A DNA stretch of 64,000 bases from positions 22,978 through 86,977 of the forward strand of contig JAILLQ010000038.1 in NCBI GenBank assembly GCA_024693045.1, in the 5' to 3' direction. Shown here piece by piece: positions 33,705 to 41,897 of the stretch. The position numbers and the translations under genes were made by a program. The first letter of the stretch is position 1. Every line of letters begins with the position of its first letter. The notes beneath the pieces are model-generated. The model made no database searches. It saw only the letters and a list, made by a program, of their open reading frames with translations, and was not told the DNA's origin. Source of the DNA: Treponema sp. Its GTDB lineage: Bacteria > Spirochaetota > Spirochaetia > Treponematales > Treponemataceae.

Positions 33705-35288
33705 ATGGCTACATGGTCAAACGCTGACACTCTTTCTTCATGGAAGAAGTTGCAGTCCCTTAAGGGAATGGTTTCTGTTAAAGACGAACTTTCGTCTGCT
33801 AACGCAGTAAAAAGAATCAAAGAATATTCTGTTCCAATGGCAGAAGGACTTACTTACAATTACGCTGCAAAACAGGTAAATGAGCAGATTCTTAAAACTT
33901 TGCAGGAACTTTCTGATGAATCACAGCTTCTTGAAAAATTTGAAGCTCTTTACAACGGTGAAGTTGTAAACACTGGTGAAAAAAGAATGGTACTTCACCA
34001 GCTCACTCGCGGACAGCTTGGAAAAGATGTAATGGCGGACGGTGTAAACAAAAGAGAATTCTACATTAAAGAACAGAAACGCATTGCTGAATTTGCTGAC
34101 AAGGTTCACTCGGGAAAAATTGTAAACGAAAAGGGTGAAAAATTTACATCAGTATGCCAGATTGGTATCGGCGGTTCAGACTTAGGTCCTCGCGCAATGT
34201 ACCTTGCTCTTGAAAACTGGGCAAAAAAGAACAATACATTCAAAATGGAAGCTCACTTCATTTCAAATGTAGACCCAGATGACGCATCTGCAGTTCTTGC
34301 TTCAATTGATCTTGCTCATACAATCTTTATCCTTGTTTCTAAATCAGGAACAACTCTTGAAACTTTGACAAACGAATCATTCGTTAAAGATGGACTTAAA
34401 AAGGCTGGTCTTGAAGTTTCTAAACATATGATTGCTGTAACATCTGAAACAAGTCCACTTGCTCACAACCCTGACTACATGGAAGCTTTCTACATGGACG
34501 ACTACATCGGTGGTCGTTACTCATCATGTTCTGGCGTTGGTGGAGCAGTACTTTCACTTGCATTTGGTCCAAAAGTTTTCGCAGACTTCCTTGACGGAGC
34601 TGCTGCAGAAGACAAAACAGCTTTAAATAAAGACATCACAAAAAACCCAGCTCTTCTGGACGCACTCATCGGAGTTTACGAAAGAAATGTTCAGGATTAT
34701 CCATCAACAGCTATTCTTCCATACAGTCAGGCTCTTTCTCGTTTCCCTGCTCACCTTCAGCAGCTTGATATGGAATCTAACGGTAAATCTGTAAACCGCG
34801 ATGGAAAAGCAATCAACTATGTAACTGGTCCTGTAATTTTCGGAGAACCAGGAACAAATGGTCAGCATTCTTTCTACCAGCTTCTTCACCAGGGAACAAG
34901 TATCGTTCCTCTTCAGTTCATCGCATTCAGCGAAAATCAGACTGGAAAAGATGTTGTAATTGAAGATTCTACCAGCCAGAAAAAACTCTGCGCTAATGTT
35001 GTAGCTCAGATTGTTGCTTTCGCTTGTGGAAAAACTGATGCAGATCCAAACAAATCATTTGCAGGTAACAGACCTTCTTCTTTGATTTACGGTAAAGCAC
35101 TTACACCAAAAACACTGGGAGCTCTTTTGGCTCACTTCGAAAACAAAGTAATGTTCCAGGGCTTTGTATGGAACATCAACTCTTTCGATCAGGAAGGTGT
35201 TCAGCTGGGTAAAAAACTTGCAAAAGCAGTTCTTTCAAATCAGATGGAAGCTTCTCTTGCAGAATATGCAAGTCTCTTAATTAAATAA
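33705..35288 (+). CDS. pgi: Glucose-6-phosphate isomerase
   Basis: Pgi interconverts glucose-6-phosphate and fructose-6-phosphate in glycolysis. The 527-residue protein shows IGGSDLGPRAMYLAL, the sugar-phosphate site SKSGTTLETLTNES, GGRYSSCSGVGG, the catalytic-Glu region FGEPGTNGQHSFYQLLHQGT and the C-terminal lysine region SFDQEGVQLGK. Codon usage and strong ribosome site suggest high expression. It has its own promoter and a bidirectional terminator. Confidence 0.97.
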   Translation: MATWSNADTLSSWKKLQSLKGMVSVKDELSSANAVKRIKEYSVPMAEGLTYNYAAKQVNEQILKTLQELSDESQLLEKFEALYNGEVVNTGEKRMVLHQLTRGQLGKDVMADGVNKREFYIKEQKRIAEFADKVHSGKIVNEKGEKFTSVCQIGIGGSDLGPRAMYLALENWAKKNNTFKMEAHFISNVDPDDASAVLASIDLAHTIFILVSKSGTTLETLTNESFVKDGLKKAGLEVSKHMIAVTSETSPLAHNPDYMEAFYMDDYIGGRYSSCSGVGGAVLSLAFGPKVFADFLDGAAAEDKTALNKDITKNPALLDALIGVYERNVQDYPSTAILPYSQALSRFPAHLQQLDMESNGKSVNRDGKAINYVTGPVIFGEPGTNGQHSFYQLLHQGTSIVPLQFIAFSENQTGKDVVIEDSTSQKKLCANVVAQIVAFACGKTDADPNKSFAGNRPSSLIYGKALTPKTLGALLAHFENKVMFQGFVWNINSFDQEGVQLGKKLAKAVLSNQMEASLAEYASLLIK

Positions 35289-35307
35289 ATTTGATTAAAT
35301 TGACAAA

Positions 35308-35351
35308 TAAAAAACTGCGAAAAAGTTTTATCCTTTTTCGCAGTTTTTTTT
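35308..35351. terminator. Bidirectional terminator between pgi and the HD-GYP gene
   Basis: Stem AAAACTGCGAAAAAG with its complement CTTTTTCGCAGTTTT around a TTTTATC loop, with T-rich tracts on both strands. Confidence 0.9.
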
Positions 35352-35352
35352 A

Positions 35353-36708
35353 TTAACAGCAGTTCATAATCTTTAGAACTTCTTCCTTCTCTTTTATAAA
35401 CAAGTCTGCCAGAATAGGATCAAAATGACTTCCTGAAGATTCCTTTATAATTTCAAATGCCCTCTCTGGAGAAAAAGCCTTTTTGTAACAACGCGGTGAA
35501 ACCAAAGCATCAAAGACATCTGCTACAGCCATGATTCTAGCACACAAGGGTATCGCTTCTCCTTTTAAATTATTAGGATAACCACTTCCATCCCAGCGTT
35601 CATGATGCCCTTTTGCTACATCAATTGCCATTTTTACATATTCATCGGATTCAATTTTACCCAGGACTTCCTTAATAATTTTTTCACCAAAAATAGTGTG
35701 AATTTTCATTTTTTCAAATTCTTCTGCAGTCAATTTGCCTGGTTTCTGCAAAATAATATCTGATACAGCAATTTTTCCAATATCATGCATCGGTGCAACT
35801 TTTTTTAAAATATCAATATAATGCTCGGTAAGAATTTCTGGAAAATATCCATAAGAACGAGCGGCCTTTGCCAAAAGTTCTACATACAAACTGGTTCTTC
35901 TAACATGTTCTCCTGTTTCAGTATCACGGCTTTCAATTATTGTAGACATACCAAGAATAGTCTGTTCCTGTACATACTGCAGGTGACGATTTTTAGCAAC
36001 AATTTCAGAAGTCTTTTTATTAACTTCTTTTTCCAAATTATCACGATTTTCTTCCAGTTTTTCAGTAAGGCTGATGCAAACAATTGTAAGACAAACAAAA
36101 GTTATGATTAAAACAACAATTACTAATTCAACGACTAGTCTTGTAATATTAACAAATCCTTTCATATCTTCCTGAGCGGAATCCAAATCTCTTGCGATAA
36201 AGGACATAAGTTTTGAAAAATTAGCTTTTGCCTCAGAAAAAGAATTCATCATATCTTTTGAAATATAGCGCTCGGCAAGTTCTTTTGAATTATTAGTTCG
36301 CAAATCCATTGCTATATCAATTTGTGAAAAAATATGATGACAAAGACTATCTGCGTCATGGAATACCTGCTTTAACTCTTCACTGTATCCCAGATTGCTT
36401 TCAATTTCCTTCAAATCAATAAGAATTTTATTATGGATTAAGAATTCTTTCTGCTTGTAATTAGGAAGTAAATCCACATCAGATGTAAGAACATAAAGAG
36501 CAGTTACAGATTGTTCTTCGGCTAAATTCTTAAGGACATTCTGAATTAATTCTAAATTTATAGCTCCAGGTGCAATAGAGGCTTTATATGTATTAATAGT
36601 TCTTGTCAGACACAAACAGATTAGTGCTAAACCAAAGAGTTCAATACAAAAGAAACTGAGACATATTTTAAAAAGCCTTAAAGAATTTTCACTTCTTAAT
36701 CTAAACAT
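35353..36708 (-). CDS. Membrane HD-GYP cyclic-di-GMP phosphodiesterase
   Basis: The 451-residue protein has TM1 near residues 12-34 and an extracytoplasmic helical sensor of about 130 residues. The sensor line NLAEEQSVTALYVLTSD recalls NIT-type four-helix sensors. TM2 lies near 190-212, a coiled coil follows, and then a complete HD-GYP domain: HVRRTS, MHDIGKIAV, KGHHERWDGSGYP and ARIMAVADVFDAL. HD-GYP enzymes degrade c-di-GMP. I use the ATG at 36708, which has GGAG 5 nt upstream, rather than the GTG at 36714. It lies 14 bp after a solute-binding lipoprotein gene, so the pair probably works as one sensor. Confidence 0.88.
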   Translation of the reverse strand: MFRLRSENSLRLFKICLSFFCIELFGLALICLCLTRTINTYKASIAPGAINLELIQNVLKNLAEEQSVTALYVLTSDVDLLPNYKQKEFLIHNKILIDLKEIESNLGYSEELKQVFHDADSLCHHIFSQIDIAMDLRTNNSKELAERYISKDMMNSFSEAKANFSKLMSFIARDLDSAQEDMKGFVNITRLVVELVIVVLIITFVCLTIVCISLTEKLEENRDNLEKEVNKKTSEIVAKNRHLQYVQEQTILGMSTIIESRDTETGEHVRRTSLYVELLAKAARSYGYFPEILTEHYIDILKKVAPMHDIGKIAVSDIILQKPGKLTAEEFEKMKIHTIFGEKIIKEVLGKIESDEYVKMAIDVAKGHHERWDGSGYPNNLKGEAIPLCARIMAVADVFDALVSPRCYKKAFSPERAFEIIKESSGSHFDPILADLFIKEKEEVLKIMNCC

Positions 36709-36722
36709 CAACACTCCGATTA

Positions 36723-37940
36723 TTATTCACTTTTACCAGAAATTTCTTCAACTAAGTCGTCCAATTCATCTTGCAAATCTATATCCTCTAATTTTGATTC
36801 TGTCAAAGTGTGTCCAAAAAGTTTTGCCGGTTTCCAGACAGATTTGTAAACATTCTGACGATGGCTATATTTTGACTGTTCCATTAGTGCAGAAAGAGCT
36901 GGCGAGGATTTTACCGCTTCTGAATGAGCTACTCTAAGATTCGCAGGACACTCGCCGGTATTTTCAAAAATCATGAATTGACTTTCGTCATTAGTCAGCC
37001 AGTCCGCAACTTTTTCGGCCCATTCCGGGAAAGATGTCCTAGGAGAAATTCCCAGCATTTTATATCCGGCATAACTGTGCAGCTGTAAATCCCTGCCGGC
37101 AATATTCAATGTTGGAAGTTTACAGGCAGCATAATTATCGCCCCAAAGTTCCTGAACTCTAATTGAATTCCATGCCCCATTTACTCCAGCTACGATTTCA
37201 TCATTTTCCATAAGCTTAATAAAAGAAGAATCTGAGGCACTCTTAAAACCTGGTAAATGAGCAAGCGTATGTATAGCTTTTGCTACATCAATTCCTTTAA
37301 TTTCCGATTTAGTACAATTCCAGTTGCAAGTGTTACTGATTCCATCTGTATTCATTTCAATATCCAAACCAGCAGCCTTAAAAAAGGAATAAAGATACCA
37401 ACCATTTTGTAAATCCATTGTTACATATTTTCCAGCAGAAAGAGCCTTATCAGCCATTTTTTCAAAAGACTTTACATCGTTTTCGTTCAAATATGCCTTG
37501 TTGTAATACAAAAAATAACCATTACTGTTTAATACAGGATATGCGTAAAGTTTATCTTCGTGCATGGAAGCCTTTATTATTCCTGTTTCAAGTCCACCAC
37601 ACGATGTAATAACATAGTCCTTGTTGTAAGTAACTTCTTTTAGATAATCATTATCCATAAGTTCATTAAACTGATTATCCACAAATACAAAGATATCAGG
37701 TTCTTTTATACTGCCAGAAAGAAGAACATTTCTACATTTAGCCGAAGACTGCTCAATTATGTTGAAATTAAAAGAAGCATATTTTTTATTCAATTCAGCA
37801 AATTTTTCTAATCTTGATTTTGAAAGTTCTACATTGCCTTCATCAACCCAAACAGTAAGACAAACACTTTCTTTCTTACACGATGAAAACATTAAAAGAG
37901 TAATTAGTACAAATATAACAAAGCCTTTGATTCTAAACAT
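36723..37940 (-). CDS. Extracellular solute-binding lipoprotein, family 1-like, with no permease nearby
   Basis: The 405-residue protein has lipobox LMFSSC with Cys21. It then has the organisation of an ABC sugar-type binding protein: LTVWVDEGNVELSKSRLEKF, KLYAYPVLNSNGYFLYYNKAYL, AGVNGAWNS, and the C-terminal half including AEKVADWLTNDESQFMIFENTGECPANL. Normally such proteins feed an ABC permease, but neither permease nor ATPase is next to it. Instead it is the first gene of a pair with an HD-GYP phosphodiesterase. I infer it presents a ligand to that membrane sensor. A TATAAT lies about 10 nt before its start. Confidence 0.82.
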   Translation of the reverse strand: MFRIKGFVIFVLITLLMFSSCKKESVCLTVWVDEGNVELSKSRLEKFAELNKKYASFNFNIIEQSSAKCRNVLLSGSIKEPDIFVFVDNQFNELMDNDYLKEVTYNKDYVITSCGGLETGIIKASMHEDKLYAYPVLNSNGYFLYYNKAYLNENDVKSFEKMADKALSAGKYVTMDLQNGWYLYSFFKAAGLDIEMNTDGISNTCNWNCTKSEIKGIDVAKAIHTLAHLPGFKSASDSSFIKLMENDEIVAGVNGAWNSIRVQELWGDNYAACKLPTLNIAGRDLQLHSYAGYKMLGISPRTSFPEWAEKVADWLTNDESQFMIFENTGECPANLRVAHSEAVKSSPALSALMEQSKYSHRQNVYKSVWKPAKLFGHTLTESKLEDIDLQDELDDLVEEISGKSE

Positions 37941-37995
37941 GACCTATATTATTATAAGTCATTTTTCTTAAAAAGATAGTTATTGAAAAATAAAA

Positions 37996-38814
37996 TTACA
38001 AAGTTTTTACAGTAAATGCAGCCTGAACTGTAAAAGCTTTTCCTAAAGAACTTTCCCTTCTATTTGAACCAAATATTTCTGTATGGCAGGTACAATCTCT
38101 AGAAATAACAATATTTTCGTCGCGAATATTACAACTTTTTAAAAGTGCAAGATTAGCCTTTAGCAAACTTAAATGAAAAAGTTCCCCTGGCCCACAATTC
38201 CAATTTTTTGCTACCTGCGAAAAATCTTCTGCAGAAGTCACTGGTCTAACACAGTCTGGAGAAAAGTTTGAAGCAAAATAATCAGCTCTTTCCTTGTTAA
38301 CAATGTAACAGCAGTCCTGAATGTGTGGCCCGATTGCAACTGAAATATTTTCTGCCTTTGCTCCATATTTTTCTGCGGCAAGTTTAATTGCATTTGCTGC
38401 TATTCCAGTTCCCTTCCAACCAGAATGAATAGTCCCAAAAAATCCACTTTCAGCTTCGTACAGATAAACAGGAAGACAGTCTGCTACGGTAACAAGGGGT
38501 AAAAGCTCTGCATTTTTTGTAATAATACCGTCTCCAATTTTGTTTTCGGTATCAAGAGAAGAATCTACACTATAAACAAGCTTAGTGTGATCTAACTGAA
38601 CCTGACTTATCACTTTTCCTCCAAAGTCACTGCAAATAGAGGCCAGCATTTTATTGCGGTTTTCATTTTCTTCATTCCACCTGAATCGCATAGAACCAGC
38701 AGCAAGAAGAGTAAGCCCCCACTGTGCGCCAGTTAAAGGCTTTCCATCTCTGTAAAAAGGAAAAGTTCTGTATTTTTCACCTTTATAATTTTTTTCAAAA
38801 GAAATTTCAGTCAT
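37996..38814 (-). CDS. pgeF: Peptidoglycan editing factor / YfiH (LACC1, DUF152) family protein
   Basis: The 272-residue protein shows the copper/zinc-oxidoreductase-like YfiH signatures: VTVADCLPVYLYE, GTIHSGWKGTGIAANAI (His ligand) and VAIGPHIQDCCYIV (Cys and His ligands). E. coli PgeF prevents misincorporation of L-Ser into peptidoglycan precursors, and relatives act as purine nucleoside phosphorylases/adenosine deaminases. It begins 11 bp after the unknown gene upstream, without a visible Shine-Dalgarno, so translation may be coupled. The family is broad, so the exact substrate is uncertain. Confidence 0.88.
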   Translation of the reverse strand: MTEISFEKNYKGEKYRTFPFYRDGKPLTGAQWGLTLLAAGSMRFRWNEENENRNKMLASICSDFGGKVISQVQLDHTKLVYSVDSSLDTENKIGDGIITKNAELLPLVTVADCLPVYLYEAESGFFGTIHSGWKGTGIAANAIKLAAEKYGAKAENISVAIGPHIQDCCYIVNKERADYFASNFSPDCVRPVTSAEDFSQVAKNWNCGPGELFHLSLLKANLALLKSCNIRDENIVISRDCTCHTEIFGSNRRESSLGKAFTVQAAFTVKTL

Positions 38815-38825
38815 TTCAAACTCAT

Positions 38826-40532
38826 TTACCGTTTTAGCATATCCAGAGGTTCTATTTCTGCCAGTATTTGTCTACACTGGGTTAATTCTTCTCTTGCCTT
38901 TGCCAAATTATCGCGATATTCTCTATTTCCCCGTCCCTTTAGTGTCATCAGGTTCTGCAAAGAATCGTAGCCTTTAACCTTTTCATCATCCAAAATTCCA
39001 TGAAAAACCCTTTCCATAGTTCTTACTGAATCACAAAATTTAGCTTCCCATGTTCGTATAGAGGCTTCTGCATTGTTAATTACAGAATCGATAAGAGTCT
39101 GGCCTTTTAAAGTCCTTACGTGTTCATCAATCTGTTTCTGAATAACTTGACCAATTGAACCATTAGGCTTTAATGAAGCAGCAAAATTTAAAAGATCCAT
39201 ATTAGTATCATTAAAAAGATTTAAAGCTTCGGAAAGTTCAGACCTGTTTTCGTTATTTACAAAAACACCTTCCAAAACGAGCACATTCAAAATCTGCATC
39301 ATATCTGCGAACTTTGATTCTGCAAACCAGACTAAAAAACCTGCGGTCATCTCACAGTGAAAAGGGATTCCTCCCCAAAGTCTAGTCCAAGGGCGTTCCT
39401 GCAATTCAGGAAAAGATTCAAGATTAAATTTTTCTTTTAAGACACTAGCAAGCTGAGCCTTCTTCCTATCTCGTAACCATGCAGCCCATCTAGAATCGAA
39501 AACACATTTCCATTCTTCCTTGAACTTTACAAACCAGTCTTCACCACCGGCAGAATCAGCAGGCATCCAGTCATAATCGGAAAAAACAACTTTACCCAAA
39601 GCAGCCATAGGAACGGTTGAAATAAACATTTGAATCATAGAAATATTGGATGCCGATTTAGAAAGGAATTCCCGCAAGGAATTTTCAGTTTCTCCGGCAA
39701 GTTCAACAGCAGCTCCACCCTTTCGCTGAGGGAAAAGAAAAAGAGCTTCCAAAGCTTCATTGGGAATCGACCTGGCATTACAAAGAACTCCCGCAAAAGC
39801 CGGGAAATCCACCTGAGCATTAGAATAAGGAGCCGTATAACTTTCAGAAACAATTGCCGTAAACTGAGAAACAAAATGAGTATATGGTAGATTTGTAAAA
39901 GATTTTAACCAGGACAAGGCTCTTACCGCATTGTAAAGTTCAGCTTTTTCTCTAGGGTTAATGTCTTTTAAAATGTTATCCATTCTCTTTAATAAAGATG
40001 CCCTTAACTCAGTTGTAGCTTCCCTTTCAAATGGAATCTGATAGGGATCTGCTTCCTTGTTAATATTTTCAGTTATGCCGGGAGCAATAAAAGCTCCTAA
40101 AAATACATAAAATTTTCCAGGATCATCGTCCATTATAGTAATGTAGGGTTTAAAGAAATCAGCAGTATTTTTTAATTCCTTAAGTTTTTCAAAAAAGAGA
40201 GAATGTAAAAGTCCATTCCCCACGTCGAGAAGTCCCGGGTGATTTTTATTAATTTTTCTGGCAAGATTATCAATCAAGTCCATATTGTAGAGTTCGATTT
40301 TTGGCTTTTTTGTAATAAAAGTACGAATCCATAAGAAAAAACGGTATAGCAGAGACTCATTTCTAAGTTTTACCTCCAGAGTAAAATCATCTGCATCTTC
40401 ACGAGTCGGCTGTAGTATTGGTAATTCTTTTTCTCTATTTTGATTTATTTTTGCAAGTAGAAATTTTCGTTCTTCAGAACTAATTCCTGCCACAAGATCA
40501 TCAAACGAATTTTTTTCTGCTGAAGTTTCCAT
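38826..40532 (-). CDS. Treponeme-type protein of unknown function
   Basis: From the ATG at 40532 the protein is 568 residues. It has no signal peptide. An amphipathic/hydrophobic stretch lies near 75-90 (LLYRFFLWIRTFIT), and the rest is mostly helical with a C-terminal coiled-coil region (REYRDNLAKAREELTQCRQIL). I recognise it only as similar in style to large uncharacterised treponemal proteins. The longer frame from 40568 is rejected because its Tyr-Asn codons are the TATAAT box (40544-40539) that lies six bases before the chosen ATG. The mRNA would be leaderless. pgeF follows by 11 bp. Confidence 0.6.
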   Translation of the reverse strand: METSAEKNSFDDLVAGISSEERKFLLAKINQNREKELPILQPTREDADDFTLEVKLRNESLLYRFFLWIRTFITKKPKIELYNMDLIDNLARKINKNHPGLLDVGNGLLHSLFFEKLKELKNTADFFKPYITIMDDDPGKFYVFLGAFIAPGITENINKEADPYQIPFEREATTELRASLLKRMDNILKDINPREKAELYNAVRALSWLKSFTNLPYTHFVSQFTAIVSESYTAPYSNAQVDFPAFAGVLCNARSIPNEALEALFLFPQRKGGAAVELAGETENSLREFLSKSASNISMIQMFISTVPMAALGKVVFSDYDWMPADSAGGEDWFVKFKEEWKCVFDSRWAAWLRDRKKAQLASVLKEKFNLESFPELQERPWTRLWGGIPFHCEMTAGFLVWFAESKFADMMQILNVLVLEGVFVNNENRSELSEALNLFNDTNMDLLNFAASLKPNGSIGQVIQKQIDEHVRTLKGQTLIDSVINNAEASIRTWEAKFCDSVRTMERVFHGILDDEKVKGYDSLQNLMTLKGRGNREYRDNLAKAREELTQCRQILAEIEPLDMLKR

Positions 40533-40634
40533 ATTGGTATTATAAAATAAAGAGGAAGCATTTTCCACATAATTTTTTATACATGTTCCTTGTAATTAAA
40601 AAATTCACTATAATTTAAAAGTGGAGGTTTTTAC

Positions 40635-41858
40635 ATGGAACAAATTACTAGTACTGACATAGTTCTTCAAATTCTGGTATCTGTCGGTATTATAGTCATG
40701 GCGGCAAAATACATTGGTACTTTGTCTAAAAAAATAGGTTTCCCTCAGGTAGCAGGAATGATTATCGCGGGACTTTTATTACGCTTTCTTCCCCTATTTA
40801 AAAATTTCGGATCAAATCCAGATGGAACACTTTTAGGTGAAAGCGAAAGATTTATTTCATACCTTGCCGAAATAGGTGTTATTCTTATTATGTTTAGTGC
40901 AGGTCTTGGAACCAATTTGAAATCCCTTATGAAGTCTGGGCCTAAAGCAACTATAATAGCTTTATGTGGAGTTTTAGTTCCTCTTATTATGGGAACCATT
41001 ATGTCTCTATGTTTCTGGGGTTTTGACGCCTGGGGGACTCCAAAGTTCTACAAAGCTATGTTTATAGGAACAATTTTGACTGCAACTTCAGTCAGCATTT
41101 CCGTTGCAGCTTTAAAAGAGCTAGGTAAATTAAAAAGCGACTTAGGACAGACAATAGTTAGTGCAGCCATTATAGATGATGTTTTTGGAATCATAGCTTT
41201 AACTATAGTTTTAGGTATCAGCAGCGGAAAAGGTGGAATTGCAGAAATTCTTATCAAAACTGTTTTATTCTTTATAGCTGCAATTATAACCGGTTATATA
41301 ATTTTCAGAGTTTTCAAATGGTATGACAGACGACATCCCCATTCCAGAAGAATTCCAATCTACGGCTTAGGAATCGCCCTTATCTTCGCCTACGCTGCAG
41401 AAAAATTTTTTGGAATTGCAGATATTACAGGAGCCTATATTGCAGGAGTTGTATTCTGCTCGCTTACTGATGCTCCATACATGGAACAAAAAATCGACAT
41501 CAATTCCTACATGATTTTTAGTCCGATTTTCTTCGCAAGTATTGGATTGAAAACTGACCTTTCAGGAATGAATATGTCACTTTTATGGTTCAGTATTGCA
41601 TTTGTAATTGTAGGCTGTCTTTCCAAAATCATTGGTTGCGGCGGTGTTTCAAGACTGATGGGATATTCCTGGAAAGATTCTTATAAAATTGGACTTGGAA
41701 TGATGGTAAGAGGTGAAGTTGCCCTTATCGTAGCTCAAAAAGGACTTTCGGTTGGAATCGTAGAAAGTCAGTACTTTGCACCTGTAATTCTATTGATTAT
41801 AGTTTCTTCAATGATTGTTCCAATTCTGATGAAAAAAGCATTTTCTGGAGAACAATAA
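40635..41858 (+). CDS. CPA2-type cation:proton antiporter
   Basis: The 407-residue integral membrane protein has about twelve helices. Typical features of CPA2 exchangers are KIGFPQVAGMIIAGLLL, LIMFSAGLGTN, TATSVSISVAALKELGK, the ion-binding Asp pair in AAIIDDVFGII, and GAYIAGVVFC. It has no TrkA-N/RCK domain, so it is the transporter core only. It would exchange Na+ or K+ for H+. A TATAAT (40609) and a GTGGAGG site precede it, and it ends at a strong terminator. It is divergent from the 568-residue unknown. Confidence 0.93.
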   Translation: MEQITSTDIVLQILVSVGIIVMAAKYIGTLSKKIGFPQVAGMIIAGLLLRFLPLFKNFGSNPDGTLLGESERFISYLAEIGVILIMFSAGLGTNLKSLMKSGPKATIIALCGVLVPLIMGTIMSLCFWGFDAWGTPKFYKAMFIGTILTATSVSISVAALKELGKLKSDLGQTIVSAAIIDDVFGIIALTIVLGISSGKGGIAEILIKTVLFFIAAIITGYIIFRVFKWYDRRHPHSRRIPIYGLGIALIFAYAAEKFFGIADITGAYIAGVVFCSLTDAPYMEQKIDINSYMIFSPIFFASIGLKTDLSGMNMSLLWFSIAFVIVGCLSKIIGCGGVSRLMGYSWKDSYKIGLGMMVRGEVALIVAQKGLSVGIVESQYFAPVILLIIVSSMIVPILMKKAFSGEQ

Positions 41859-41863
41859 AATTT

Positions 41864-41897
41864 AAAGAGCTGTTCACAATGAACAGCTCTTTTTTTT
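41864..41897. terminator. Bidirectional terminator between antiporter and topoisomerase genes
   Basis: A perfect 13-bp stem (AAAGAGCTGTTCA and complement) with a 3-nt CAA loop and eight Ts on the plus strand. An A/T-rich tract supports termination on the minus strand as well. Confidence 0.92.

Noticed and set aside
40533..40568. Longer start of the 568-residue protein at 40568
   Set aside because: As in deoC, the Tyr-Asn codons are a -10 TATAAT six bases before the ATG at 40532.
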